Source of the DNA: Enterobacter sp. RIT418
Lineage (GTDB): Bacteria; Pseudomonadota; Gammaproteobacteria; Enterobacterales; Enterobacteriaceae
Direction: 5' to 3'
Length of the DNA stretch: 64,000 nt
Assembly: GCF_003057745.1 (NCBI RefSeq)
Contig: NZ_QBJD02000012.1
Coordinates: 83,918 to 147,917 of the forward strand
Shown here: positions 1 to 9,708 of the stretch, in pieces
Layout of the letters: each line of letters opens with the position of its first letter
Position numbering within the stretch: the first letter of the stretch is position 1
Translations under genes and position numbers: made by a program
The notes under the pieces: model-generated
The model's database searches: none
What the model was told of the DNA's origin: nothing
The model's input: the letters and a program-made list of their open reading frames with translations, nothing else

Positions 1-1359
1 CCCCAGCCAGCCGAGGAACGGCGAGAAGAAGGTGAACGCGTGTCCGGTATGGGCCAGGGCCAGCGCCAGCGTGGACGACAGGCCGGAGTAGTTCGAGATA
101 AACGCGAACGCCAGCACCATCCCGATGGAGTAGATCGGCAGCGCGAGCTCTTTCAGCGTGCTGGCAAAGGTCTGCACCGCGGCGGCAGGCTTCATGCGCA
201 GCCACACCACGGAAAGGAGTGCCGCAAACAGGATGGCCGTGCCGGTGGCGGAGAACCAGTCGAACTTGAACACCGCAGCATACGGCGTGGCGTCGTGAAC
301 CACCGGCGGCATGCGCGCGACCATCTTGTCGAGGAACGGCACGGAGACGTTAATCACCATGTCGTACAGCGCGCCGCCCGGAGCGAACAGCGCTTTAAAC
401 GGCGGGATGCTCCACAGCGTAACGGTCGCGGTCAGGAACAGGAAAGGCGACCAGGCGCGAATAATCTGCCCCGGCGTATAGCCCGTGCGGGCAAGGGTCT
501 GATCCACGTGGGACGCGCCCATATCGGCAAAGCGGAAGATGCGCACAGGCTGCCAGCGCTTCAGGAACAGCGTCAGGCATACCAGCGAGACCAGCGATGA
601 GATAATGTCCGGCAGCTCGGGGCCGAGGAAGTTGGAGCTGAGGTACTGGGCGATGGCGAACGAACCGCCGGCGACCATCACCGCGGGCCAGGTCTCCTTC
701 ACGCCGCGCCAGCCGTCCATAATCGCCATGATCCAGAACAGCACGATAATGGTCAGGAACGGCAGCTGGCGGCCCACCATCTGGCCAATCTCGAAGCTGT
801 CCAGCCCGGTTACCTGTCCGGCCACCAGGATCGGAATACCCATCGCGCCAAACGCCACCGGCGCGGTGTTCACAATCAGGCACAGCCCGGCGGCATACAG
901 CGGATTAAAGCCCAGCCCGACCAGCAGCGCGGCGGTGATCGCCACCGGTGCGCCAAAGCCTGCCGCACCTTCCAGAAACGCCCCGAAGGAGAAGCCGACA
1001 ATCAGCATCTGCAGGCGCTGGTCCGGCGTGATGGAGAGAATCGACGAGCGGATGATGTCAAACTGCCCGGTTTTCACCGAGATTTTGTAGACAAACACCG
1101 CCGCGATGATGATCCACGCAATCGGCCACAGGCCGTAGAAAAAGCCATACACGACCGATGCCAGCGCGCGGTCGACGGGCATTTTGTAGAAGAACAGCGC
1201 CACCAGCAGCGCGATGGCGACGGTATAGGTTGCGGCAAGATAGCCCTTCAGCTTGAGCTTAATCAGCGCAAAGAAGAAGAACAGGATCGGTAGCGATGCG
1301 ATCAGGCTCGACAGCCAGATATTTCCGGCCGGGTCGTAGTTTTGTTGCCAGAGGCTCAT
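1..1359 (-). CDS. lldP: L-lactate permease LldP (5' part, runs off window)
   Basis: Inner-membrane lactate/glycolate:proton symporter of the LctP family. The first 453 codons are present and the reading frame is open to the window edge; the family is about 550 residues, so roughly the last 100 are outside. The protein starts [12 protein letters not shown] and shows successive hydrophobic spans, including a Gly/Ala-rich stretch ([16 protein letters not shown]) typical of LctP permeases. The start ATG is at 1357-1359 with AGGAG just upstream on the minus strand. In E. coli it heads lldPRD, induced by L-lactate through LldR; two LldR-type operators lie upstream here. Closely related GlcA is an alternative, but the position next to the mtl/yibL block favours LldP. 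Confidence 0.95.
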   Translation of the reverse strand, partial: MSLWQQNYDPAGNIWLSSLIASLPILFFFFALIKLKLKGYLAATYTVAIALLVALFFYKMPVDRALASVVYGFFYGLWPIAWIIIAAVFVYKISVKTGQFDIIRSSILSITPDQRLQMLIVGFSFGAFLEGAAGFGAPVAITAALLVGLGFNPLYAAGLCLIVNTAPVAFGAMGIPILVAGQVTGLDSFEIGQMVGRQLPFLTIIVLFWIMAIMDGWRGVKETWPAVMVAGGSFAIAQYLSSNFLGPELPDIISSLVSLVCLTLFLKRWQPVRIFRFADMGASHVDQTLARTGYTPGQIIRAWSPFLFLTATVTLWSIPPFKALFAPGGALYDMVINVSVPFLDKMVARMPPVVHDATPYAAVFKFDWFSATGTAILFAALLSVVWLRMKPAAAVQTFASTLKELALPIYSIGMVLAFAFISNYSGLSSTLALALAHTGHAFTFFSPFLGWLG

Positions 1360-1433
1360 GCAGGTCTCCTGAGGACCCCACATCGCGATCGGCGGTGAGT
1401 CTATGCCCATCTCTGCGTCACGCGCTGTGTAAA

Positions 1434-1448
1434 AGTGGTCCTGCCAAT
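1434..1448. promoter_or_regulatory. LldR-type operator (promoter-proximal, O2-like)
   Basis: AGTGGTCCTGCCAAT fits the PdhR/LldR-type palindrome ATTGGTnnnACCAAT with two mismatches. It lies about 75 bp before the lldP start. In E. coli, LldR binds two operators, O1 and O2, that flank the lldP promoter. Confidence 0.6.
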
Positions 1449-1559
1449 ATTGTATTGTAGGGTGAATGACAATGAATGGTTAATCAGATGTTATGGATGA
1501 GCAATGGTTTTGTGAGTGGAATTAATGGAAGTGTGAACCAGGGAAGGAGGTAAGGGCGG

Positions 1560-1574
1560 ATTGGTTGGGCCAAT
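1560..1574. promoter_or_regulatory. LldR-type operator (distal, O1-like)
   Basis: ATTGGTTGGGCCAAT fits ATTGGTnnnACCAAT with one mismatch. It lies exactly 126 bp from the proximal site, close to the operator spacing I recall for E. coli lldP (about -105 and +22). It is the last recognisable lldP control element before the inserted helicase gene. Confidence 0.65.
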
Positions 1575-1581
1575 TTGCGGT

Positions 1582-1604
1582 GGGGCATTCTTATCGAATG
1601 CCCC
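1582..1604. terminator. Perfect 9-bp hairpin downstream of the helicase gene
   Basis: GGGGCATTC and GAATGCCCC pair perfectly around a 5-nt loop. A T-rich run follows on the plus strand only after about 9 nt; on the minus strand no U tract follows. It may be a weak terminator for the helicase gene, or an insulator between it and lldP. Confidence 0.4.
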
Positions 1605-1636
1605 TGCTTTAAGATTTTTTTACTTGCAACTGCTTA

Positions 1637-4600
1637 TTAGCTCACGCTCCGCATATCTTGACCTTCTTCAGCAACAAGAAGATGGTCACTTTTCCTGAGT
1701 TGATGACCCTCAATTTGATTTTCAATAACGTCTGTTATGACTCTCTTCAGAACGCTGCTTGTTGATTTAAAACCGAGCATCCGTGAGACAGACGTGACAA
1801 TTTCATCTTCAGTTGCGCCTAGGCTCGTTTTGACGATCTCAAGCACGCCGTGGGCAATTTCTTTCGGTGCAATCATCTCTGGCTTACGTAAACCTGCAGA
1901 AATGACATTTTGCCTGTTACGCAGTTGTACAATTGAATCCTTATAGAAAAAGAAGCCATCCTCTTGATAGATTTTGCCTTTTTGACACGCCTTTTGTGCG
2001 GCTACACTTACGGCACTTTCAATGCGTGCGCCTGCCCGCCCTAATCCCCAGGCTGTGCGAAGTCGCGTAACAATTTCACTTAAATGGACTGGTGCTTCTA
2101 TCGAAACAATATGTTCGATCATATCTGCCAATAGGTTCGTGGGCATTTCATGGAGTACATAGCCTGGATTAGCTTTAGGCTGTGATTCCTCATAATTAAC
2201 GAACAGCTCATTTGCTGGTTCTGTTCTACCTAACCCAACCTCAACGACGTTTTCTCGTTCCACCGTAACTATCTCAATGTTAACCGCACGCGTCTCCTTT
2301 GACTTATGTTCGGCGCGGTTAATAAGCTCTGCTTTGGCATTATCGATGGCATTAATTACCCGCTGCAGTTGTTCCTCTGGGCGCTGGAACCAATCCGTGC
2401 TCCAGATGCGATGGATATTCCATCCATGGTCTTCGAGAACGGCCTGACGCAGACGATCGCGCTCCCGCGCTGAGCGAGAAGAGTGATAGGCGCTACCATC
2501 GCATTCGATACCCAGAATATAACGTCCCGGTAATTCGGAATCGGCGATGGCTAAATCAATAAAGAATCCTGCAATTCCAACCTGTGGATGTACCTGATAG
2601 CCACGAGCCTGAAGCGCTGACGCCACCTGTTCCTCAAATACGCTATCCATTGGTCGTCCGGAATGTGTTGCCAAAGATAAACGTCCAGTACGGGCATATT
2701 GAAGAAACAGTTTGAAGGCCATTACGCCAATCCCTTTTGCACGTTCCAGATCGATGTCTTCATCGGTAATGGATGCAAATACCTCACAGCGACGTTTGGC
2801 ACGACTTATGAGTACATTGAGACGCCTTTCGCCACCTTTTGAACCCAATGGCCCAAATCGCATCGCAAGATAGCCTTGCGCATTTCGCGCGTAACCAACG
2901 GAAATCATAATTACATCGCGCTCATCGCCCTGAATGTTCTCAAGGTTTTTTATGAAGAAGGGCTCGCCAGGGTGAGCCTGGAAGAAATCCTCGTACTGCG
3001 GGTTAAGTCGACGAAGCAATTCGAGTTCGTCCTGAATGGCTTTACGCTGTGAAACGGAAAACGTGGCGACTCCAAGCGACAATTCAGGATGTTGTTGAAC
3101 ATGTTCAAGTATTGCATGGGCAATTCGTTTTGCCTCAGTAGGGTTTGCGTTGGTTGTTCCCGATTCAAACACACCATTTTCAACGTGATGGAAACGTAAT
3201 CCCATCCCTGCCTCTTCCGTATAAGGGCTAGGAACGATGAAAAGTTTATTTTCATAAAACTGGCTATTCGAAACCGCAATCAATGATTGATGACGGCTAC
3301 GATAGTGCCAGCGTAGCATGCGCTGCGGTAGGCCTCTGGCAACAAATAAACCCAATATGCTCTCTATATCAGATACCTGTGTTGATTCATCGTCGTCGTC
3401 GTTGCTTGCTTCGGTCATATGAGAGAAGAAACTGGTTGGTGGTAATTGCCTTTCATCACCCACAACAACAACTTGCTCGCAGCGTGCAATGGCGCCAATA
3501 GCGTCAACAGGCTGGATCTGGCTGGCTTCATCCATAACAAGTAAATCAAATGTTTGCTTTCCTGGAACCAGGAATTGCGCAACGGAGAGTGGACTCATCA
3601 TCATGACAGGTTTTAATGCCTGGATAGCCGGCCCCGCTTTTAACATCAGTTGACGGATCGGCATATGGCCACGCTTTCTTGCCATTTCTGATCGTAAAAT
3701 TCCAACCGGGCCTGCTGCCCCTGTTTTCGATGGAATACGGCGATGATGCGCGCGAACAACTTCCAGGCATGAGGATTTGATTCGCCGTAAGTCCATTTCA
3801 GCAAAGTGGCTTACTTTACGGCTATGAAGATCGCCATCAAAACGTGATAAGGATGGCGTTTTATCGGCCATCAGTTTGAAAAGTGATTCATAGTAGGTGT
3901 ATTCAACTGACGCGTAGCATTCGGTAAGTTTTAAGCGACCATCCTCCAATCTTGCTACAACGTCGGAAAGTCCTTTTTGTTTAGCCTTGGTACTTCGTTG
4001 TCTCCACGAAACCCATTTTGATAATTGCTCAGAATGTTCAATCCATGAAGCCAGTTTGCTTTTTGCAATTGCAAGGGGTAACGCTTCTTGTGCGTCGCAT
4101 TTAAAGAGATCTTCGACGGTTGTGCTGAGTTCTTTTGCAAGTTCTGCGAATGTTGCAGTAATTGATGCATTGGTATTAGCAAGATCCGTGGCGGTGTTCA
4201 TTAGCTCATCGCGATCTTTGATAGTGGCACTGATAAAACGTAAGTCACCTTGGTTTGCAATCCATTCAAAATCGCGTAAGAGTTTTGGCCAAATGGATTG
4301 GTAACCTGCCCATGACGAACCAAACGCTGCACAACCTAACTCAGCTTGCGATTCAATAGCTTTCTTTTGATATTGAAGCTCGATAATTTTCTTAATTAAA
4401 ACAAGCCGTTCATCAAGATGGTCAACAGGCTCTACCAAAACCTGATGCGAAGTTGTATCAATATGAATGAGTTTTTGTACCATCGCTTCAATGAAGCTTA
4501 CAGGCACGCGCTTTACGGAGTAGTGATTATCAAACCAGGCTTCGGGTAATGCACCAAAGGCTTTCCACAGCTGATTAAGTTCAACACTGGTCTTCTCCAG

Positions 4601-7204
4601 CAATTGAGACAACTGGTTGCTAAGGTGCTTAAGCATTTCACGATCGGAAAGCTGGCTAGCGAGCTGACGCGCTTCTGCACCCACGTCTTTAAGCGTGCCC
4701 ATCCATTCTACTAAGGCTTTGAGTGCGTCACTGTCACTGTTCTCGCCGCGCCAATGCGGTCCAAATGCGCTTGTGCCAAATTCATCATTCTCCGCAATAT
4801 TTTTCCGAAGCGATTGTGCCTGCATAATGCTATCAAGTAGTTCAATCTGCTGAGAAAGTGGTTGATTTGTGTCGCGTATTAGCGTCTTTACAAGTGCCTT
4901 TGAACGACGCCACTCGGCGTTAAGAAATTTAAACATGCCGGAATGAATAGCAAGATTATGCCGAGTTTGCGTGAGCTCCGCTTCCCATACCGCCTCGAAA
5001 ATATGAGGCTCAATTTTTTGCCGCAATTCTCTTAATCGGGCAATGGATGCGACCAGTTCCATTGCTTGATCGACACCGTGCTCCCAAACGGAAGCGATAA
5101 ATGCTTGCGGACTTGCATCCGGTGCATCTGCAACGCGTAAACTAAGCGCAATAAGGTTCTTAATATCCTTAACAGATGCGTAAGTAGATTCCGTGCCCAG
5201 TTCTCGGGCCAAATTCGTAACAGCGGTCTGTAGCTGTGGGAGCATTAGCTGCAGCGAGCGAGCCGCAGCAAAGCCACTCGGCGAGAAGTTATCTGGAACA
5301 GTTTGCAATTCATCTCTAAGCTCAATGAGGTGAGTGTCAAATTGAGCAGGGTGAATATGTGCTTCAATATCGTCGTAACCGTTCTGGAAAACTTCTCCTT
5401 GCTTCAATAATTTTTTTATATCGTTGAGCGAGACCGACCAGCAAGCATTAATCAATGCGGCCTCTTCAAATTCTGGAGCTTGATTTAGAATTTGAGCGCG
5501 TTCGAATACTTTAGCTGAATCCGCGACGAGATGTTTCTCAAGCTTCAAACCGACCTTAGCAGCAGTTAATGTAAGCAGGCTGTCGAAGTTTTCAATCTGA
5601 ATAAGAAGGTCCTGGATTTTCGAAACCAGACGGTTGAGTTCACCTGGGGTGATTGAAACTCGTTTAACCCCATTCCAGGGGTGGTTTTGAGGCAGCCCAA
5701 TGTCCTCAATGCGCTCAATTAACTCACTCACGAGATCAAGTCGCTTTTTCAGACCATCATTGCTCCATTCCTCGAACCTGGGCAAAGTGAAATCAGTAGG
5801 GGTTTGCCCTTGTTGATGAAGCCGTACCAATTGACCAATAACCTGATAGGGACTCAAACCCGAAGGCTGGTATATTTTGTGTAATTGGGCAGGATGATCA
5901 TTTAAAGAGTCTCGGGCTTTAGTTAAGTTTTCAATGAGTTCATCGGGAAATTCCCCGCGCGGAGACCCTAACTCCCAGACCCGCTTTAATTCGTCAAGCA
6001 GAATACGTTTATTGGCTTTGTTGCTATGTAATTCTAAACACGCATCGCCTACACCAGTTTGATCTAAGCGTCTTTTAACTACTTCAAGAGCTGCCATTTT
6101 CTCTGCAACAAATAGCACGGTCTTGCCATCAGCAATAGCGGAGGCAATTATATTGGCTATTGTCTGGGACTTTCCTGTGCCGGGAGGCCCCTGGATAACA
6201 AGGTTCTTTCCTTTTCTCACTTCATGAATTGCGAGTGTTTGTGAACTATCGCTATCCATTATATGGAGCATATCTTTCGGCAAGATAATAGGATCTATCG
6301 GGCTATCATCGGAATAACTATCATCACTCTCATCGAAGCCTTCCTCCATTAACGCGCGAATAAGATACTTCGAGGTGATCGCCTCATCTTCGGGCCAGTT
6401 AGCAGGGTCAAGATCACGATACATCAAAAATTTTGAGAAGGAAAAAAGGCCAAGAATCATATCATTGCTCTTAACCTCCCAGTCAGTTTTCAACGCTATC
6501 GCGTTTTGCACGGCTTCGAAGTAACCAGCGACGTTAATCTCATCCGTTTCATCGGGTTGCAAGTCAGGCAGTTTAATGTGATGTACACGGTCAAGAAACG
6601 CTTCTAGCGATAAGTTAGGAATGATGTCTTCATGACGAGCTTTAAGCTTAAATCTCTCTCCAGCATTACCTCGCTCGAGGCCCACAGGGACGAGTATCAA
6701 GGGGGCATAGCGTACATTTTCTTTATTCGCTGGGTCGATCCATTTCAATGTGCCTAGCGCGAGATAAAGAATGTTAGCACCTTGCTCTTCTTCAAGTGTC
6801 TTGGTGTCATGGTAGAGATCAAGTAAACGTGTTTGAAGGCCCTTGGGCGTTAGCCGAGTCTGTAATTTTGTATCCAGATGTTGAGATTTTGTCTCAGTGC
6901 TGGTTTCATCAAACTGATAAATAAATTTTTTCTCGTCTGTTTCATCATCGACAAGCTCACTGTCGTCTTCTTTTCCAGACTTCCCATGGAGAAAGGTAAA
7001 CGCTTTTTTATCACTAACTAAAAGTTTATAGACATGCTCGGAACGTTCATCAATGATCTCAAGAAAACGCGTGTTTTTAGAACGTGGGATATTAAGCAAG
7101 CGGTTTCTGGCACCAAGATCGAGCAGTTCTGCACGCGCTTTTTCAAGTTTTTGTTCTAACGAAAGCGCGGCGTTTTGGAAGGTTGAATTTTCAGTAGGAT
7201 TCAT
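1637..7204 (-). CDS. hheA: DUF4011-helicase-Vsr-type nuclease, likely single-gene phage defence (Hhe-like)
   Basis: A 1855-residue protein. The N-terminal third resembles DUF4011. A superfamily 1 helicase follows, with Walker A GPPGTGKSQ at about residues 338-346 and a DEAS Walker B near 1224, followed by GDERQLPP, as in Dna2/Upf1-type (AAA_11/AAA_12) helicases. Near residues 1525-1610 is a Vsr/DUF559-like nuclease segment (FFIDLAI, then GIECDG), and the C-terminus resembles DUF3320. This DUF4011-helicase-Vsr layout is the one I recall for the one-gene anti-phage system Hhe; the symbol rests on that recall, not a search. The gene stands alone between yibL and lldP, is AT-richer than its neighbours and is absent there from E. 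coli K-12, which suggests horizontal acquisition. The upstream ribosome site is weak. Confidence 0.8.
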   Translation of the reverse strand: MNPTENSTFQNAALSLEQKLEKARAELLDLGARNRLLNIPRSKNTRFLEIIDERSEHVYKLLVSDKKAFTFLHGKSGKEDDSELVDDETDEKKFIYQFDETSTETKSQHLDTKLQTRLTPKGLQTRLLDLYHDTKTLEEEQGANILYLALGTLKWIDPANKENVRYAPLILVPVGLERGNAGERFKLKARHEDIIPNLSLEAFLDRVHHIKLPDLQPDETDEINVAGYFEAVQNAIALKTDWEVKSNDMILGLFSFSKFLMYRDLDPANWPEDEAITSKYLIRALMEEGFDESDDSYSDDSPIDPIILPKDMLHIMDSDSSQTLAIHEVRKGKNLVIQGPPGTGKSQTIANIIASAIADGKTVLFVAEKMAALEVVKRRLDQTGVGDACLELHSNKANKRILLDELKRVWELGSPRGEFPDELIENLTKARDSLNDHPAQLHKIYQPSGLSPYQVIGQLVRLHQQGQTPTDFTLPRFEEWSNDGLKKRLDLVSELIERIEDIGLPQNHPWNGVKRVSITPGELNRLVSKIQDLLIQIENFDSLLTLTAAKVGLKLEKHLVADSAKVFERAQILNQAPEFEEAALINACWSVSLNDIKKLLKQGEVFQNGYDDIEAHIHPAQFDTHLIELRDELQTVPDNFSPSGFAAARSLQLMLPQLQTAVTNLARELGTESTYASVKDIKNLIALSLRVADAPDASPQAFIASVWEHGVDQAMELVASIARLRELRQKIEPHIFEAVWEAELTQTRHNLAIHSGMFKFLNAEWRRSKALVKTLIRDTNQPLSQQIELLDSIMQAQSLRKNIAENDEFGTSAFGPHWRGENSDSDALKALVEWMGTLKDVGAEARQLASQLSDREMLKHLSNQLSQLLEKTSVELNQLWKAFGALPEAWFDNHYSVKRVPVSFIEAMVQKLIHIDTTSHQVLVEPVDHLDERLVLIKKIIELQYQKKAIESQAELGCAAFGSSWAGYQSIWPKLLRDFEWIANQGDLRFISATIKDRDELMNTATDLANTNASITATFAELAKELSTTVEDLFKCDAQEALPLAIAKSKLASWIEHSEQLSKWVSWRQRSTKAKQKGLSDVVARLEDGRLKLTECYASVEYTYYESLFKLMADKTPSLSRFDGDLHSRKVSHFAEMDLRRIKSSCLEVVRAHHRRIPSKTGAAGPVGILRSEMARKRGHMPIRQLMLKAGPAIQALKPVMMMSPLSVAQFLVPGKQTFDLLVMDEASQIQPVDAIGAIARCEQVVVVGDERQLPPTSFFSHMTEASNDDDDESTQVSDIESILGLFVARGLPQRMLRWHYRSRHQSLIAVSNSQFYENKLFIVPSPYTEEAGMGLRFHHVENGVFESGTTNANPTEAKRIAHAILEHVQQHPELSLGVATFSVSQRKAIQDELELLRRLNPQYEDFFQAHPGEPFFIKNLENIQGDERDVIMISVGYARNAQGYLAMRFGPLGSKGGERRLNVLISRAKRRCEVFASITDEDIDLERAKGIGVMAFKLFLQYARTGRLSLATHSGRPMDSVFEEQVASALQARGYQVHPQVGIAGFFIDLAIADSELPGRYILGIECDGSAYHSSRSARERDRLRQAVLEDHGWNIHRIWSTDWFQRPEEQLQRVINAIDNAKAELINRAEHKSKETRAVNIEIVTVERENVVEVGLGRTEPANELFVNYEESQPKANPGYVLHEMPTNLLADMIEHIVSIEAPVHLSEIVTRLRTAWGLGRAGARIESAVSVAAQKACQKGKIYQEDGFFFYKDSIVQLRNRQNVISAGLRKPEMIAPKEIAHGVLEIVKTSLGATEDEIVTSVSRMLGFKSTSSVLKRVITDVIENQIEGHQLRKSDHLLVAEEGQDMRSVS

Positions 7205-7380
7205 AAATTAATAACCTAACGCAATGACAGGCTACGATGCCCATGAAAGCGATTCATAGGCAGACCGTGTGTTATTTATATTCGTGAAAGATGAATCTCT
7301 ACTTTACTCTGATGCGTAATGAATGTGAATCGGTCTACTAATAATGCCCAATTAAATATAATATATCTTTAATTGATGAT

Positions 7381-7423
7381 TAAAATAAAAGGCTCATATA
7401 TTTATGTTGTGAATATATGAGCC
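7381..7423 (-). terminator. Rho-independent terminator of yibL
   Basis: An 11-bp perfect stem (GGCTCATATAT with ATATATGAGCC, 11-nt loop) is followed on the minus strand by TTTTATTTTA. It ends yibL transcription 28 bp past its stop codon. The rest of 7205-7450 is AT-rich and must hold the promoter of the helicase gene; I see no convincing -35/-10 pair. Confidence 0.85.
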
Positions 7424-7450
7424 TCAGGAATATTACTCTAAATTAAATTA

Positions 7451-7813
7451 TCAGAACGTCGTCTTACAAAAGCCCGTCATCTCTTTCAGGCCCATTTCGC
7501 GGCCAAGCTCGGTCATCGGGTGAACCACCACCAGACCACGGACGCTTTTCTTCAGCTTGCCCATGTCGGCCTGCTCTTTTTTGGTGATTGCGCGGCGGTG
7601 CGGCATACTCATCAGCTTTTGCGCTTCTTTGCTCAGCTTCTGGCCTTTCACTTCGCGCAGGCGCTCGATTTCCGCTTCAAGCTTCTCGCTCTCTTTCTCC
7701 AGCTCGGCGTACTTCTCGGCGGAATCGACCAGTGACAGACCCGCCATCTGGTGACGGATCAGATCCAGACGGTCGCTCAGGCGTTTAATTTCGTTCTTTT
7801 CGACTTCTTTCAT
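7451..7813 (-). CDS. yibL: YibL family ribosome-associated protein
   Basis: A 120-residue basic protein, full length for the family. The N-terminal half is a charged, heptad-rich coiled coil (about residues 1-65), followed by a conserved basic block around [18 protein letters not shown]. coli YibL has been reported in ribosome fractions; its role is unknown. It lies 57 bp after mtlR on the same strand, as in E. coli, and has its own terminator. Confidence 0.93.
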   Translation of the reverse strand: MKEVEKNEIKRLSDRLDLIRHQMAGLSLVDSAEKYAELEKESEKLEAEIERLREVKGQKLSKEAQKLMSMPHRRAITKKEQADMGKLKKSVRGLVVVHPMTELGREMGLKEMTGFCKTTF

Positions 7814-7870
7814 GACAAATGACTCTAAATCGGGGGAATTTACAGGAAGGATACACCAATGCGCGCAGGC

Positions 7871-8461
7871 TTACTTCTGAAACGCTTTTTTTAAGCTGAT
7901 TCGTGAAATCAGCTCAGTCAGGGAAAGGACCATCGTTGAACGGACAACCTGTTGATAACGCAGCCTCTGCATCGCATACAGCTCAGGATCGCTGTTATCA
8001 AAATGGGGCGCGGGCGGCAGCGCGGAAACGCAGTGCAGCTCGCCGAACGGACCGAGAATTTCATCGTCGGTAAACGCGTATTCATTACCGTCGTGATTTA
8101 ACTCTTCGCGCAGCGCCATCAGCAGCTCGGCGTCTTCATACTCCGGCCTGCTCAGCACGCCAAGACCGTAGATCAGCTTCAGGCGGACGGATAAATCGCC
8201 CAGCGGTCCGTCTCCGTCCAACAGCGGCTCAACGGCATATTTCACGGCGTAGTCGTCTTTGCGAAATACCTGAAGCACCAGGATGTTCACCGCCTCGGTC
8301 AGTAGCTCGACGGCGGCAATCAGGAAGCTTCGTACGGTTTTGCCAGCATTCAGACGTTCAAGCACACGATTTTCAAAGGCCTGGGTTTGTTCCATTATTG
8401 CCTGCATATCTGACAATCTGTAATTAGGGCGCAGGATCTCCTGCGCCGCATTCTGCATCAT
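7871..8461 (-). CDS. mtlR: Mannitol operon repressor MtlR
   Basis: A 196-residue MtlR-family protein, colinear with E. coli MtlR. It represses mtl expression but has no recognisable helix-turn-helix, which is normal for the family. The start ATG overlaps the mtlD stop (ATGA), so translation is probably coupled to mtlD. A second in-frame ATG follows at once, and either could be used; only the first few residues diverge from E. coli. It is the last gene of the mtlADR transcription unit. Confidence 0.95.
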   Translation of the reverse strand: MMQNAAQEILRPNYRLSDMQAIMEQTQAFENRVLERLNAGKTVRSFLIAAVELLTEAVNILVLQVFRKDDYAVKYAVEPLLDGDGPLGDLSVRLKLIYGLGVLSRPEYEDAELLMALREELNHDGNEYAFTDDEILGPFGELHCVSALPPAPHFDNSDPELYAMQRLRYQQVVRSTMVLSLTELISRISLKKAFQK

Positions 8462-9606
8462 TTGGTGGCGTTGTATGCTTTAACCGCCTCCACAACCACG
8501 TTACTGTTTGGGTCAAGACCGGAAACCTGCGCCAGCGCAGCCTGTGGACCGTCATCGCCAATCATCTGGGCCAGCTCTTGCGCCTGCGGGTCCTGTTCGC
8601 TGCGGTAGTGCATCGCAGCGGCAATGCCTTTCACCAGGTTGGCATGCGGCAGGCCATATTCCAGCGTGCCCAGCAGTGGTTTAATCAGGCGATCGCCCGC
8701 GCTCAGCTTACGCAGCGGCTGGCGGCCAACGCGCTCAACGTCATCTTTCAGGTACGGATTTTCAAAACGACCGAGGATTTTCTGAATGTATGCCGCATGT
8801 TTGTCAGCATCAAAACCGTAGCGTTTGATCAGCACCGCGCCGCTCTCTTCCATCGCCCCTTTTACCACGGCGCGGATTTTCTCATCGAGAATCGCGTCAC
8901 GGATGGTCTGATGACCGGCTAATTTTCCGAGGTACGCGGTTATAGCATGCCCGGTGTTCAGGGTGAAGAGTTTGCGTTCGACAAATGCCATCAGGTTATC
9001 GGTCAGTTCCATTCCCGGAATGGTCGGCAGCGCGCCTTTAAACTGGGTTTTGTCGACAATCCATTCGCTGAAGGTTTCCACGGTCACTTCCAGCGGGTCG
9101 TTGGTCGCCGATTCGGACGGCGGCACGATGCGGTCCACGGCGGAATCCACAAACCCAACGTGTTCTTCGACCCAGGCTTTATCTTCGTCCGCGACGGCGG
9201 CCATCACGTGGCCTTTCAGCTGCGTGGTACCGCGTACCATGTTTTCGCAGGCGATAATGTTTAGCGAGGCGTCATTGCCCTGCGCTTTACGCTTTGCCAG
9301 GCCTTTTGCCACGGCAGGGGCGATGCGCTCAAGCACTACTGGACCGACGGCGGTCGTGACCAGATCGACGGTTGCGATCAGGTCGACCACGTCATCGCCG
9401 ATGCTGCTGACGGCGTTTACGCCGGATACGGTTTCAACCTGCTCGTTTTCACCCACCACGTGAACCTGATAGCTATGACGGGCATTCAGGGCGTCGAGCA
9501 CCACCTGGTTCACGTCGGCGAACGTCAGCGTAATGCCCGCGTCTGCCAGCAGTTTGCCGATAAAGCCACGACCGATATTACCTGCGCCAAAATGTAATGC
9601 TTTCAT
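8458..9606 (-). CDS. mtlD: Mannitol-1-phosphate 5-dehydrogenase
   Basis: Cytoplasmic NAD-dependent oxidation of mannitol 1-phosphate to fructose 6-phosphate. The protein has 382 residues with the N-terminal dinucleotide-binding motif FGAGNIGRG at residues 6-14. The start at 9606 is preferred over an in-frame ATG 18 bp upstream: it gives the E. coli N-terminus MKALHFGAG and has GAAGG 8 nt before it, while the upstream ATG overlaps that ribosome site. A GC-rich palindromic repeat separates it from mtlA. Confidence 0.97.
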   Translation of the reverse strand: MKALHFGAGNIGRGFIGKLLADAGITLTFADVNQVVLDALNARHSYQVHVVGENEQVETVSGVNAVSSIGDDVVDLIATVDLVTTAVGPVVLERIAPAVAKGLAKRKAQGNDASLNIIACENMVRGTTQLKGHVMAAVADEDKAWVEEHVGFVDSAVDRIVPPSESATNDPLEVTVETFSEWIVDKTQFKGALPTIPGMELTDNLMAFVERKLFTLNTGHAITAYLGKLAGHQTIRDAILDEKIRAVVKGAMEESGAVLIKRYGFDADKHAAYIQKILGRFENPYLKDDVERVGRQPLRKLSAGDRLIKPLLGTLEYGLPHANLVKGIAAAMHYRSEQDPQAQELAQMIGDDGPQAALAQVSGLDPNSNVVVEAVKAYNATK

Positions 9607-9635
9607 AGTATTAACCTTCATCAATGTTTTTACCC

Positions 9636-9697
9636 GAGAGGGCTGGGGTGAGGAGCTTTCTCCCCCTCACCCTAGCCCTCTCCCCGGGGGGAGAGGG
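9636..9697. repeat. GC-rich palindromic repeat in the mtlA-mtlD gap
   Basis: GAGAGGGCTGGGGTGAGG (9636-9653) pairs with 9665-9682 with one mismatch, and a second hairpin (CCCTCTCCCC...GGGGAGAGGG) ends the unit. The motif CCCTCACCC-(T/C)AnCCCTCTCCC recurs at five other intergenic sites in this window. In the mtlADR mRNA it would form a stable structure just after mtlA. Confidence 0.85.
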
Positions 9698-9708
9698 AAG
9701 AGGCGCTG

